From the NCBI RefSeq assembly GCF_010093085.1, contig NZ_MSRC01000003.1, forward strand, positions 62,001-126,000: 64,000 nt of DNA, written 5' to 3'. Within the stretch, counting starts at the first letter, position 1, and every line of letters begins with the position of its first letter. The stretch is from Bacillus sp. SKDU12. GTDB taxonomy: Bacteria; Bacillota; Bacilli; Bacillales; Bacillaceae. The notes beneath the pieces were generated by a model. It saw only the letters and a program-made list of their open reading frames with translations, made no database searches and was not told where the DNA came from. Of this stretch, positions 8,592 to 18,063 are shown one piece after another. The translations under genes were made by a program, and so were the position numbers.

Positions 8592-9416
8592 ATGAAACTG
8601 TACATGTCAGTAGATATGGAAGGCATTTCTGGTCTCCCGGACGATACCTTTGTGGATTCTGGGAAGCGCAATTATGAACGCGGACGGCTTATCATGACTG
8701 AAGAAGCAAACTGTTGTATTGCCGAAGCGTTTAACAGCGGGTGTACCGAGGTGCTGGTCAATGACAGTCATTCGAAGATGAATAATCTGATGGTTGAAAA
8801 GCTTCATCCTGAAGCAGACTTGATTTCCGGTGACGTCAAACCATTTTCAATGGTAGAGGGACTGGATAATACGTTTACAGGCGCTGTGTTTCTCGGTTAC
8901 CATGCGAGAGCTTCGACTCCCGGGGTGATGTCACACAGCATGATTTTCGGCGTCCGTCATTTTTACATAAACGATCAGCCTGTCGGTGAGCTCGGGTTAA
9001 ATGCATATGTTGCCGGTTATTACGATGTCCCGGTGATAATGGTAGCAGGAGACGACCGGGCGGCGAAGGAAGCGGAAGAGCTCATTCCGAATGTGACGAC
9101 AGCTGCTGTCAAGCAAACCATTTCAAGATCGGCAGTGAAGTGCTTGTCCCCTGCGAAAGCCGGCCGGCTGCTGACAGAAAAAACCGCATTTGCTTTGCAG
9201 AATAAAGATAAAGTTAAACCGCTCACACCGCCTGACAGACCGGTTCTCAGCATTGAATTTGCGAATTACGGTCAGGCTGAATGGGCGAATCTGATGCCGG
9301 GAACTGAAATCAAGCCGCAAACCACAACCGTTCAATTTCAAGCGAAAAACATGCTTGAAGCCTATCAGGCGATGCTTGTCATGACCGAGCTTGCGATGCG
9401 GACATCATTTTGCTAA
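8592..9416 (+). CDS. dppA: D-aminopeptidase DppA (zinc-dependent)
   Basis: A 274-residue M55-family enzyme that releases N-terminal D-amino acids such as D-Ala from peptides. Zinc ligands of the family are all present: Asp8 and Glu10 (SVDMEG), His60 (NDSHS), His104 (GYHA) and Glu133 (VGELG); His115 (MSHSM) is the proposed catalytic residue. The family forms a decameric cytosolic self-compartmentalised protease. As first gene of the dpp operon it fits processing of D-Ala-containing murein peptides imported by DppBCDE. The start has AAGGAGGAG 5 bases upstream. Confidence 0.95.
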   Translation: MKLYMSVDMEGISGLPDDTFVDSGKRNYERGRLIMTEEANCCIAEAFNSGCTEVLVNDSHSKMNNLMVEKLHPEADLISGDVKPFSMVEGLDNTFTGAVFLGYHARASTPGVMSHSMIFGVRHFYINDQPVGELGLNAYVAGYYDVPVIMVAGDDRAAKEAEELIPNVTTAAVKQTISRSAVKCLSPAKAGRLLTEKTAFALQNKDKVKPLTPPDRPVLSIEFANYGQAEWANLMPGTEIKPQTTTVQFQAKNMLEAYQAMLVMTELAMRTSFC

Positions 9417-9432
9417 AGGGGTGTTTTAGGCG

Positions 9433-10359
9433 TTGGCGCGATACGTGATGAAGCGTTTTGGGACAATGGCAGCTACAATTTTGGTGATTACCACCCTGAC
9501 TTTTGTTCTCATGAAGGTCATTCCCGGATCTCCTTTTAACGAGGAGAGAGGCACAAATGAAGCCGTTCAAAAAAATCTCGAAGCTTACTATCACTTAGAC
9601 GATCCTCTCATTTTCCAATACATCATCTACCTAAAATCCATCATAACATTCGATTTCGGACCTTCCATTAAAAAACCGTCAGACAGCGTAAATGATATGC
9701 TTGAACGCGGATTTCCCGTTTCTTTTGAGCTTGGAATGGCAGCGATTGTCATTGCTGTAATCTCTGGGCTCGTGTTGGGCGTAATCGCCGCCCTTCGCCG
9801 CAATGGCTTTTTGGACTACGCTGCGATGAGTTTAGCTGTACTTGGCATTTCCATCCCGAATTTTATTCTGGCAACATTGCTCATTCAGCAATTTGCTGTC
9901 AATCTCAAACTATTTCCCGCGGCCACATGGACGAGCCCGATTCATATGGTGCTTCCGACCGCAGCGCTTGCTGTAGGACCGATGGCGATCATCGCCAGGC
10001 TGACACGGTCAAGTATGGTCGACGTCTTGACACAGGATTATATCCGCACAGCAAAAGCAAAAGGGCTTTCTCCGTTCATCATTATCGTAAAACACGCACT
10101 CAGAAATGCACTCATGCCCGTCATTACCGTCTTAGGCACACTTGTCGCCAGTATCTTAACAGGAAGCTTTGTCATTGAAAAAATCTTTGCCATACCGGGA
10201 ATGGGAAAATATTTTGTTGAAAGCATGAATCAGCGGGACTATCCCGTGATTATGGGAACGACCGTTTTTTACAGCGTCATTCTGATCATCATGCTTTTTT
10301 TGGTCGACTTGGCCTACGGTTTTTTAGACCCGCGCATTAAACTGCATAAGAAAGGGTGA
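9433..10359 (+). CDS. dppB: Dipeptide ABC transporter permease DppB
   Basis: A 308-residue inner-membrane permease of the DppB/OppB family with six hydrophobic segments and the EAA loop near AKAKGLSPFIIIVKHALRNA (about residues 205-225), which contacts the ATPase. I use the TTG at 9433 (MARYVMKRF) with AAAGGGG upstream; an internal ATG six residues in is possible. It follows dppA by 16 bases. It pairs with DppC to form the transmembrane channel. Confidence 0.93.
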   Translation: MARYVMKRFGTMAATILVITTLTFVLMKVIPGSPFNEERGTNEAVQKNLEAYYHLDDPLIFQYIIYLKSIITFDFGPSIKKPSDSVNDMLERGFPVSFELGMAAIVIAVISGLVLGVIAALRRNGFLDYAAMSLAVLGISIPNFILATLLIQQFAVNLKLFPAATWTSPIHMVLPTAALAVGPMAIIARLTRSSMVDVLTQDYIRTAKAKGLSPFIIIVKHALRNALMPVITVLGTLVASILTGSFVIEKIFAIPGMGKYFVESMNQRDYPVIMGTTVFYSVILIIMLFLVDLAYGFLDPRIKLHKKG

Positions 10360-10364
10360 AGTGT

Positions 10365-11327
10365 GTGAATCTCCCTGTACAAACGGAAGAACGCCAGACC
10401 AAGCAGCACATTCAGGTGCCGGATGAGTGGTTTGTTTCAAATCAAGAAAAGAATCGGGAAGCCGATTCGGTCAAACGGCCGAGTTTGTCTTACACGCAGG
10501 ATGCCTGGAGGAGGCTGAAAAAAAATAAATTAGCGATGGCGGGACTTTTTATACTTTTATATCTTTTTGTCATGGCGGTGATCGGGCCCGTTTTATCACC
10601 CCACAGTGTCGCGAGTCAATCGCTGACAGGGCAAAATCTTCCGCCCTCTGCTGATCATTGGTTCGGCACCGATGAGCTCGGCCGGGATGTGTTTACCCGA
10701 ACATGGTATGGAGCGAGGATTTCGTTATTTGTCGGCGTGATGGCGGCGCTGATTGATTTTGTGATCGGTGTCATTTACGGAGGTGTTGCCGGCTATAAAG
10801 GCGGCAGGATTGACAATATCATGATGCGGATTATTGAAGTGCTGTACGGGTTGCCATATCTGCTCGTTGTCATATTGCTGATGGTGCTGATGGGGCCGGG
10901 GCTGGGCACTATTATTGTAGCACTGACAGTGACCGGATGGGTCGGCATGGCGAGAATTGTAAGAGGCCAAGTGCTTCAAATGAAAAATAATGAATACGTA
11001 CTCGCTTCGAAAACCTTTGGTGCGAAAACCTTCCGCATTATCCGAAAAAATCTGCTGCCGAATACAATGGGAGCGATCATCGTACAAATGACATTAACCG
11101 TACCTGCCGCTATTTTCGCAGAATCCTTTTTAAGCTTTCTCGGCCTCGGCATACAGGCTCCGTTTGCCAGCTGGGGGGTGATGGCAAATGACGGTCTGCC
11201 TGCGATTTTGTCTGGGCATTGGTGGCGCCTGTTTTTTCCGGCCTTTTTTATCTCCTTGACGATGTACGCGTTTAATGTGCTTGGAGACGGATTGCAAGAT
11301 GCGCTCGACCCTAAGCTGAGGAGGTAG
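10365..11327 (+). CDS. dppC: Dipeptide ABC transporter permease DppC
   Basis: A 320-residue permease of the OppC/DppC family. It has the long N-terminal cytosolic stretch and the first membrane segment (about residues 58-78) typical of OppC_N, then the signature HWFGTDELGRDVFTR before the permease domain and EAA loop (about 230-250). The GTG at 10365 has AAGGGTG 6 bases upstream and gives the usual family length; a GTG three codons earlier overlaps the dppB stop and is less likely. Partner of DppB. Confidence 0.92.
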   Translation: MNLPVQTEERQTKQHIQVPDEWFVSNQEKNREADSVKRPSLSYTQDAWRRLKKNKLAMAGLFILLYLFVMAVIGPVLSPHSVASQSLTGQNLPPSADHWFGTDELGRDVFTRTWYGARISLFVGVMAALIDFVIGVIYGGVAGYKGGRIDNIMMRIIEVLYGLPYLLVVILLMVLMGPGLGTIIVALTVTGWVGMARIVRGQVLQMKNNEYVLASKTFGAKTFRIIRKNLLPNTMGAIIVQMTLTVPAAIFAESFLSFLGLGIQAPFASWGVMANDGLPAILSGHWWRLFFPAFFISLTMYAFNVLGDGLQDALDPKLRR

Positions 11328-11331
11328 CTCT

Positions 11332-12339
11332 ATGGAAAAAGTGCTGTCAGTCAAAAATCTGCACGTTTCTTTTACGACTTACGGGGGCATGATTCAGGCA
11401 GTCAGAGGGGTGAGCTTTGATTTGTATCGAGGTGAAACCTTTGCAATCGTCGGTGAATCCGGCTGCGGCAAAAGTGTCACCTCCCAAAGCATCATGGGCC
11501 TGCTTCCGCCCTATTCAGCCAATGTAACAGAAGGCAGCATTTTATTTGAAAACAAAGACCTTTGCCGTCTTTCTGATAAAGAAATGAGGAGCATAAGGGG
11601 AGCCGACATTTCTATGATTTTTCAAGATCCGATGACAGCGTTAAATCCGACGCTGACAATCGGAGACCAGCTGCGGGAGGCGCTCCTTCGCCATAAAAAT
11701 ATGAGCAAAAAGGCGGCGAGGGAAGAGGTGCTTTCCATGCTGTCATTGGTCGGTATTCCCGACCCCGAGCAGCGTCTAAAACAGTATCCTCACCAATTCA
11801 GCGGCGGCATGAGACAGCGGATTGTGATTGCGATGGCGCTGATCTGTGAGCCTGACATTCTAATCGCAGACGAACCGACTACCGCACTTGACGTGACCAT
11901 TCAGGCACAGATTTTAGAGCTGTTTAAAGAGATTCAGAGAAAAACGAATGTGTCTGTCATATTGATTACCCATGATTTAGGGGTGGTGGCCCAGGTTGCT
12001 GACAGAGTCGCAGTTATGTATGCCGGAAAAATAGCAGAGATTGGCACGAGAAAAGATATTTTTTATCAGCCGCAGCACCCTTATACAAAAGGGCTTTTGA
12101 ACTCTGTTGCGCGTCTTGATCTGGATGGTGTGGAGCTGGTTCCGATTGACGGAACGCCGCCGGATTTATTTTCACCTCCGCCAGGCTGCCCGTTTGCCGC
12201 CCGCTGCCCGAATAGAATGATCGTGTGTGACAGGGTATACCCGGGCCAGACAATCAGATCTGACACGCACACTGTCAGCTGCTGGCTGCAGGATCAACGG
12301 GCCGAGCGTGCGATGCTGCACGGAGGTGCGAAGAAGTGA
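11332..12339 (+). CDS. dppD: Dipeptide ABC transporter ATPase DppD
   Basis: A 335-residue ATPase with Walker A GESGCGKS (41-48), signature FSGGMRQR (about 156-163), Walker B ILIADEP (176-182) and the C-terminal oligopeptide/dipeptide extension (oligo_HPY), whose Cys residues in PGCPFAARCPNRMIVC may bind an iron-sulfur cluster as in related proteins. It starts 4 bases after dppC with GAGGAGG upstream. The dpp set encodes only this ATPase; the OppF-like partner is probably ykfD downstream. Confidence 0.93.
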   Translation: MEKVLSVKNLHVSFTTYGGMIQAVRGVSFDLYRGETFAIVGESGCGKSVTSQSIMGLLPPYSANVTEGSILFENKDLCRLSDKEMRSIRGADISMIFQDPMTALNPTLTIGDQLREALLRHKNMSKKAAREEVLSMLSLVGIPDPEQRLKQYPHQFSGGMRQRIVIAMALICEPDILIADEPTTALDVTIQAQILELFKEIQRKTNVSVILITHDLGVVAQVADRVAVMYAGKIAEIGTRKDIFYQPQHPYTKGLLNSVARLDLDGVELVPIDGTPPDLFSPPPGCPFAARCPNRMIVCDRVYPGQTIRSDTHTVSCWLQDQRAERAMLHGGAKK

Positions 12340-12359
12340 TCATGAAAAGGGGGAAGAGG

Positions 12360-13991
12360 ATGAAACGTGTAAAAAAGCTATCGGGAATGGGTTTGGCATT
12401 GGGACTGTCGTTTGCGCTAATGGGATGTACTGCAAACGAACAGGCCGGAAAAGAAAACGGTAATGATAAAGCAAAAACAAGCGGGGAAAAGGTGCTGTAT
12501 GTAAATAACGAAAATGAACCGACCTCGTTCGATCCGCCAATCGGTTTTAATAATGTGTCATGGCAGCCGTTAAACAACATCATGGAGGGGCTGACACGCC
12601 TTGGAAAAGAAAATGAGCCTGAGCCTGCGATGGCAGAAAAGTGGTCTGTATCAAAGGATCAAAAAACCTATACATTTACGATTCGAGAAAATGCGAAATG
12701 GACAAACGGAGATCCGGTTACGGCCGGAGATTTTGAATATGCGTGGAAACGGATGCTTGATCCGAAGAAAGGTGCTTCCTCTGCGTTTCTTGGCTATCTC
12801 ATTGAAGGCGGCGAGGCATATAACAGTGGGAAAGGGAAAAAAGAGGATGTGAAGGTGACGGCAAAAGACGATCGGACCCTTACAGTCACACTTGACGCCC
12901 CGCAAAAATATTTTTTGAGCGTCGTGTCCAACCCGGCTTATTTTCCGGTAAACGAAAAGGTCGATAAAGAACAGCCAAAATGGTTTGCAGAGGCGGATAC
13001 ATTTGTCGGGAACGGTCCGTTTAAGCTGACGGAATGGAAGCATGATGACAGCATCACAATGGAGAAAAGCGACACATATTGGGATCAAGATACCGTGAAG
13101 CTTGATAAAGTGAAATGGGCGATGGTCAGTGACAGAAATACAGATTACCAGATGTTTCAGTCCGGGGAGCTGGATACCGCTTATGTCCCCGCAGAGTTAA
13201 GCGATCAGCTGATGGATCAGGATAACGTCAATGTTGTTGACCAGGCAGGCCTCTATTTCTATCGATTTAATGTCAATATGGAGCCGTTTCAAAATGAAAA
13301 TATCAGAAAAGCCTTTGTGATGGCTGTCGATCAAGAGGAAATTGTAAAGTATGTCACGAAAAATAACGAAAAACCAGCATACGCCCTTGTATCGCCTGGC
13401 TTTACGCAGCCTGACGGCAAGGATTTCCGTGAAGCGGGCGGAGACCTCGTCACGTCTAACCAAAGCAAAGCGAAGCAGCTGCTCGAAAAGGGCATGAAGG
13501 AAGAACATTATGACAAGCTCCCTGAAATTACTCTTACTTACAGCACAAAGCCAGAGCATAAAAAGATTGCCGAGGCGATCCAGCAAAAATTGAAAAATGC
13601 TCTTGGAGTCGATGTGAAGCTGGCCAATATGGAGTGGAACGTATTTTTAGAGGATCAAAAAGCGCTGAAATTCCAATTCTCCCAAAGCTCATTTTTGCCT
13701 GACTACGCGGACCCTATCAGTTTTCTAGAAGCCTTCCAAACGGGAAATTCGATGAACCGCACAGGCTGGGCCAATCAAAAATATGACCAGCTGATCAAGG
13801 AGGCGAAGCATGAAGCTGATGAAAAAACGCGTTTCTCTCTTATGCATCAAGCGGAAAAGCTGTTGGTCAATGAAGCGCCGATCATGCCGGTATATTTCTA
13901 TAACCAGGTCAATCTGCAAAACGAACATGTAAAGGGAATTGTCAGGCATCCTGTCGGCTATATCGATTTAAAATGGGCAGATAAAAACTGA
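12360..13991 (+). CDS. dppE: Dipeptide-binding lipoprotein DppE
   Basis: The 543-residue protein has a lipoprotein signal peptide with lipobox LMGC (Cys23), followed by an SBP_bac_5 extracellular binding domain (about residues 45-540) containing WSVSKDQKTYTFTIRENAKWTNGDP, the family signature region. DppE delivers peptides, including murein tripeptide L-Ala-gamma-D-Glu-meso-DAP, to DppBCD; B. subtilis DppE is also reported to bind haem. I start at the ATG at 12360 (MKRVKKL) behind GGGGGAAGAGG. An in-frame earlier start overlapping dppD is possible but would give an unusual signal peptide. Confidence 0.93.
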   Translation: MKRVKKLSGMGLALGLSFALMGCTANEQAGKENGNDKAKTSGEKVLYVNNENEPTSFDPPIGFNNVSWQPLNNIMEGLTRLGKENEPEPAMAEKWSVSKDQKTYTFTIRENAKWTNGDPVTAGDFEYAWKRMLDPKKGASSAFLGYLIEGGEAYNSGKGKKEDVKVTAKDDRTLTVTLDAPQKYFLSVVSNPAYFPVNEKVDKEQPKWFAEADTFVGNGPFKLTEWKHDDSITMEKSDTYWDQDTVKLDKVKWAMVSDRNTDYQMFQSGELDTAYVPAELSDQLMDQDNVNVVDQAGLYFYRFNVNMEPFQNENIRKAFVMAVDQEEIVKYVTKNNEKPAYALVSPGFTQPDGKDFREAGGDLVTSNQSKAKQLLEKGMKEEHYDKLPEITLTYSTKPEHKKIAEAIQQKLKNALGVDVKLANMEWNVFLEDQKALKFQFSQSSFLPDYADPISFLEAFQTGNSMNRTGWANQKYDQLIKEAKHEADEKTRFSLMHQAEKLLVNEAPIMPVYFYNQVNLQNEHVKGIVRHPVGYIDLKWADKN

Positions 13992-14007
13992 TGCCGGCAA
14001 TTGAGAA

Positions 14008-14045
14008 AATACTGCTTCTTTCTGCGAGGGAGCGGTATTTTTTCT
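14008..14045 (+). terminator. Possible weak terminator between dppE and ykfA
   Basis: AAATACTGCT pairs imperfectly with AGCGGTATTT around a 13-base interior and is followed by T-rich sequence. It may give partial read-through from dpp into ykf, matching the idea that the two groups form one block. Confidence 0.55.
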
Positions 14046-14096
14046 CTTTTTTGCACGTATACGTAGGGTGCAGAGCAAATGAAAGGAGTGATTCAG

Positions 14097-15038
14097 TTGA
14101 ATCACAAGCCGAAAGCGCTGAAAAAGGGTGACACAGTTGGCGTGATCGCGCCCGCAAGCCCGCCTGATCCAAAAAAGCTGGAAACCGCGCTTTTATTTTT
14201 AGAAGAACTCGGTCTTCAGGTAAAACTGGGCAAGGCGCTGAAAAGCCAGCACGGCTATTTAGCGGGACAGGATAATGACCGGCTGGCTGATTTCCATGAG
14301 ATGTTCAGAGACGAGAAGGTAAAAGCAGTGCTATGCGCATGCGGGGGCTTTGGGACAGGACGTATCGCCGCCGGAATTGATTTCAGCTTAATCCGCAAAC
14401 ATCCTAAAATCTTTTGGGGGTACAGCGATATTACGTTTTTACATACCGCCATTCATCAAAACACAGGCCTTGTCACCTTCCACGGCCCGATGCTCAGCTC
14501 AGATATTGGCCTTGATGACGTTCATCCGCTGACAAAAGCATCGTATGAGCAGCTCTTCCAAGAGACGGAATGTGCTTATACAGAAGAGCTTTCGCCGCTG
14601 ACTGAGCTTGTTCCCGGAAAAGCCGAGGGCGCGCTTGCCGGAGGAAATCTCTCTTTACTGACGTCTACGCTGGGCACGCCGTTTGAAATTGATACGAAGG
14701 GGAAGCTTCTGTTTATTGAAGATATAGACGAGGAGCCGTATCAAATCGACCGAATGCTGAATCAGCTGAAATTGGCAGGAAAGCTGACGGACGCCGCAGG
14801 AATCCTTGTTTGTGATTTTCACAACTGTGTCCCTGTGAAGAGGGAGAAATCTCTGTCGCTTGAGCAGGTGCTTGATGACTATATTGTTTCGGCGGGCAAA
14901 CCAGCTCTGAGAGGATTTAAAATCGGCCACTGTTCCCCGAGTTTCGCTGTTCCGATTGGTGCACATGCTGCCATGAATACAGCAGCAAAAACTGTCGTCA
15001 TCGAGGCGGGCGTTTCAGAAGGGGCGCTAAAGACATGA
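14097..15038 (+). CDS. ykfA: LD-carboxypeptidase family protein YkfA
   Basis: A 313-residue S66-family (LdcA-like) serine peptidase that removes terminal D-amino acids from murein peptides. The N-terminal part has GVIAPASPPD, and GYSDITFLHTAI contains the nucleophilic Ser region (about residues 106-118); the C-terminal half supplies the Glu and His (FEIDTKG/EDIDEEPYQIDR and FKIGHC). The TTG at 14097 lies 6 bases behind AAAGGAGTG; a start six codons earlier (ATG 14079) lies inside that site and is disfavoured. First gene of ykfABCD, overlapping ykfB by 4 bases. Confidence 0.88.
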   Translation: MNHKPKALKKGDTVGVIAPASPPDPKKLETALLFLEELGLQVKLGKALKSQHGYLAGQDNDRLADFHEMFRDEKVKAVLCACGGFGTGRIAAGIDFSLIRKHPKIFWGYSDITFLHTAIHQNTGLVTFHGPMLSSDIGLDDVHPLTKASYEQLFQETECAYTEELSPLTELVPGKAEGALAGGNLSLLTSTLGTPFEIDTKGKLLFIEDIDEEPYQIDRMLNQLKLAGKLTDAAGILVCDFHNCVPVKREKSLSLEQVLDDYIVSAGKPALRGFKIGHCSPSFAVPIGAHAAMNTAAKTVVIEAGVSEGALKT

Positions 15039-16135
15039 ACATCACTCAAATCGAAACAAACCGAGTCGCTGTTCCTTTGACAAAACCGTTTAAAACCGCG
15101 CTTCGCACTGTGTATACGGCTGAATCAGTGATTGTAAGAATCACATATGACAGCGGTGCAATCGGCTGGGGAGAAGCGCCTCCGACAGTCGTGATTACAG
15201 GAGACAGCATGGATAGCATTGAAAGTGCCATCCACGATGTTTTGAAGCCGAAACTGCTTGGAAGAAGCCTGTCTGGCTGGGAGGCCATTCTGCAAGACAT
15301 ACAGCACCTCCTTACAGGAAACCAGAGCGCGAAGGCGGCTGTAGAAATGGCAGTTTACGACGGCTTGGCACAAATGTGCGGACTGCCGCTTTACCGTATG
15401 CTTGGCGGATACCGAGATACGCTGGAAACGGATTATACTGTCAGTGTCAACCCACCTAAAGAGATGGCAGCGGATGCCGAAACATATGTCAAACAAGGCT
15501 TTCACACACTGAAAATAAAGGTCGGAAAAGATGAGATTGCAACAGATATCGCCCGTATTCAGGAAATTAGAAAACGAGTCGGGCGAGCCGTAAAACTTCG
15601 TTTAGACGCCAATCAGGGGTGGAAGCCGAAAGAAGCCGTAACTGCGATTCGGAAAATGGAAGATGCCGGTCTTGAGATTGAGCTTGTTGAGCAGCCTGTT
15701 CATAAAGATGATCTTGCGGGGCTTAAAAAGGTGACAGATGCGACAGACACGCCGATTATGGCCGATGAAAGTGTTTTTACGCCGGGGCAGGCGTTCGAAG
15801 TTCTTCAAACCCGGAGCGCTGACTTGATTAATATTAAATTAATGAAAGCTGGCGGCATCAGCGGAGCAGAAAAAATCAATGCCATGGCTGAGGCGTGCGG
15901 GGTGGAGTGTATGGTCGGCAGCATGATTGAAACGAAGCTGGGCATTACGGCCGCTGCACATTTCGCGGCAAGCAAAAGAAACATCACGCGCTTTGATTTT
16001 GACGCGCCGCTGATGCTGAAAACAGATGTCATCAACGGCGGCATCACATACAGCGGCAGCACAATTGCGATACCTGACAGGCCTGGTCTCGGCATCACTG
16101 GTGCTGCGCATTTGAAAGGGGAAATAGAGCAATGA
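15035..16135 (+). CDS. ykfB: L-Ala-D/L-Glu epimerase YkfB
   Basis: A 366-residue enolase-superfamily enzyme. The muconate-lactonising-subgroup catalytic set is intact: Lys160 and Lys162 (LKIKVGK), metal ligands Asp191, Glu219 and Asp244 (MADES), and Lys268 (INIKLMK). It converts L-Ala-D-Glu from murein peptides to L-Ala-L-Glu so ordinary peptidases can finish the job. ATGA overlap with ykfA and with ykfC shows tight coupling. Confidence 0.95.
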   Translation: MNITQIETNRVAVPLTKPFKTALRTVYTAESVIVRITYDSGAIGWGEAPPTVVITGDSMDSIESAIHDVLKPKLLGRSLSGWEAILQDIQHLLTGNQSAKAAVEMAVYDGLAQMCGLPLYRMLGGYRDTLETDYTVSVNPPKEMAADAETYVKQGFHTLKIKVGKDEIATDIARIQEIRKRVGRAVKLRLDANQGWKPKEAVTAIRKMEDAGLEIELVEQPVHKDDLAGLKKVTDATDTPIMADESVFTPGQAFEVLQTRSADLINIKLMKAGGISGAEKINAMAEACGVECMVGSMIETKLGITAAAHFAASKRNITRFDFDAPLMLKTDVINGGITYSGSTIAIPDRPGLGITGAAHLKGEIEQ

Positions 16136-17022
16136 TGCACACTGTCATATCAGCAGTGGCCAACATCTGGACAGCGCCTGATTCACCGCGTCCGCTAGAT
16201 CAAGCGATGCTCCGTCCGACTGTTTTGATCAGAGAGTGGCTGGAGCGGATGACATATGATGAGCGGCTTGGATTATGTACAGACAATGTGATCCAAACTC
16301 AAGTGCTTTTTGGCGAAAAGGTGCTGGTCACAGCGGAGCAGGGTGATTGGGTTTCTGTCATTGTACCGGGCCAGCCATCCCGAAAAGATCCGCGCGGATA
16401 TCCGGGTTGGATGAAAAAGAATCAGCTGAAAAAAACAAGTCCTATCCATACACAACACGATGTCATGATCAGCAAACCTGCAGCCTTTTTGTACAAAAGC
16501 AATGGGGAAAAGGAGATCGAAATGAGCTTTTTGACACTTCTTCCCTTCATAACTGAGGAAAACGGATATAGTAAGGTTTCAACCGTTTTCGGAGAACGGT
16601 TTGTGAAGCAGACTGATACAGTGCCTGTCAGCAAACAGAAAGGGACTCCGGCAGACATCGTTCAAACGGGAGCGCTTTTTCTCGGGCTTCCCTACCTGTG
16701 GGGAGGGATCAGCGGGTTTGGGTTTGATTGCTCCGGGTTTATGTACAGCATTTTCAAAGCCAATGGCTACAGCATCCCGCGTGATGCGGGAGATCAGGCA
16801 AAGGCGGGGAAGGACATCCCGCTTGATGGAATGAAAACTGGCGACCTGCTGTTTTTTGCTTATGAAGAAGGAAAAGGAGCGATTCATCACGTCGGTCTAT
16901 CCATCGGCGATGGGAAAATGCTTCATTCTCCAAAGACGGGAAAATCAATCGAAATCCTTACATTAAAAGAGACAATTTATGAAAAAGAACTTTGTGCGGT
17001 CCGCCGCTGTTTTTCAGAATAA
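16132..17022 (+). CDS. ykfC: Gamma-D-glutamyl-L-diamino acid endopeptidase YkfC (NlpC/P60)
   Basis: The 296-residue protein has two bacterial SH3-like regions (about 1-75 and 100-165) before an NlpC/P60 cysteine peptidase domain (about 170-296). Catalytic Cys200 lies in GFDCSGF, with His253 (HHVGLSIG) and His265 (MLHSP). There is no signal peptide, so it acts in the cytosol. It cleaves the gamma-D-Glu-DAP bond in murein tripeptides with a free N-terminal L-Ala, giving L-Ala-D-Glu, the YkfB substrate. Start overlaps ykfB by 4 bases. Confidence 0.95.
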   Translation: MMHTVISAVANIWTAPDSPRPLDQAMLRPTVLIREWLERMTYDERLGLCTDNVIQTQVLFGEKVLVTAEQGDWVSVIVPGQPSRKDPRGYPGWMKKNQLKKTSPIHTQHDVMISKPAAFLYKSNGEKEIEMSFLTLLPFITEENGYSKVSTVFGERFVKQTDTVPVSKQKGTPADIVQTGALFLGLPYLWGGISGFGFDCSGFMYSIFKANGYSIPRDAGDQAKAGKDIPLDGMKTGDLLFFAYEEGKGAIHHVGLSIGDGKMLHSPKTGKSIEILTLKETIYEKELCAVRRCFSE

Positions 17023-17034
17023 GGAGGAAGACAA

Positions 17035-18024
17035 ATGACGCCACCGCCTTTATTAGAGGTCAGTCAGCTGAAAATGCATTTTGACGCAGGGAAAAAGCGG
17101 ATAGTCAAAGCTGTCGATGGAGTCAGCTTTCAGATCCATGAAGGGGAAACGTTCGGGCTTGTTGGAGAATCAGGGTGTGGGAAATCAACATTAGGGAGAG
17201 TGCTGATGCGACTGTATCAGCCGGCAGAAGGAAGTGTGAAATACCGCGGCATGAATCTTCACAGACTGAGTGAGAAAGAGCAGTTTGTCTTCAACCGCAA
17301 GCTGCAGATGATTTTTCAGGACCCCTATGCTTCACTGAATCCGCGCATGACCGTTCGAGAGATCATTTTGGAGCCGATGGAAATTCACAATCTTTACAAT
17401 ACTCATAAAGCGCGGCTCCTGGTCGTGGACGAGCTGCTTGAGGCGGTGGGACTTCACCCCGATTTTGGCAGCCGCTACCCCCATGAATTCAGCGGGGGAC
17501 AAAGACAGAGAATCGGGATTGCCAGAGCACTGTCGCTGAATCCTGAATTTATCGTAGCGGACGAACCGATTTCTGCACTTGATGTCTCTGTTCAAGCACA
17601 GGTGGTCAACCTGCTGAAGAGGCTTCAAAAAGAGAAAGGGCTTACGTTTTTATTTATTGCCCACGATCTTTCGATGGTGAAGCATATTAGTGACAGGATC
17701 GGTGTCATGTACTTAGGGCACATGATGGAAATCACAGAGAGCGGCACTTTGTATCGCGAACCGCTGCACCCCTATACAAAAGCGCTATTATCCTCGATTC
17801 CGATTCCTGATCCTGAGATGGAGGACAAGCGTGAGCGCATTCTCTTAAAAGGGGAGCTTCCGAGCCCCGTCAATCCCCCGAGCGGCTGCGTGTTTCAGAC
17901 ACGCTGTCCGGAGGTGATGCCTGAATGCGGGAAATTCCGTCCGCAGCTTCAGGAAATTGAAGCGGGCCGATTTATCGCTTGTCACTTGTATCAAAATGCT
18001 GAAACGTCAGGAAAGCTGAGATAG
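17035..18024 (+). CDS. ykfD: Peptide ABC transporter ATPase YkfD (OppF-like)
   Basis: A 329-residue ATPase with Walker A GESGCGKS (44-51), signature FSGGQRQR (152-159), Walker B FIVADEP (172-178) and the oligopeptide-family C-terminus ([12 protein letters not shown]). It is of the OppF/DppF type that pairs with an OppD/DppD-type ATPase. Since dpp lacks a second ATPase, YkfD most likely completes DppBCDE; that is inference from context. AAGGAGGA precedes the start by 7 bases, and a terminator follows. Confidence 0.9.
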   Translation: MTPPPLLEVSQLKMHFDAGKKRIVKAVDGVSFQIHEGETFGLVGESGCGKSTLGRVLMRLYQPAEGSVKYRGMNLHRLSEKEQFVFNRKLQMIFQDPYASLNPRMTVREIILEPMEIHNLYNTHKARLLVVDELLEAVGLHPDFGSRYPHEFSGGQRQRIGIARALSLNPEFIVADEPISALDVSVQAQVVNLLKRLQKEKGLTFLFIAHDLSMVKHISDRIGVMYLGHMMEITESGTLYREPLHPYTKALLSSIPIPDPEMEDKRERILLKGELPSPVNPPSGCVFQTRCPEVMPECGKFRPQLQEIEAGRFIACHLYQNAETSGKLR

Positions 18025-18027
18025 ACA

Positions 18028-18063
18028 AAAAAGACTGGCGTTTGGAGCCAGTCTTTGCTTTAC
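18028..18063. terminator. Terminator between convergent ykfD and pgl
   Basis: AAAGACTGGC and GCCAGTCTTT pair perfectly; A-run before and T-rich sequence after allow use in both directions. Confidence 0.88.
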
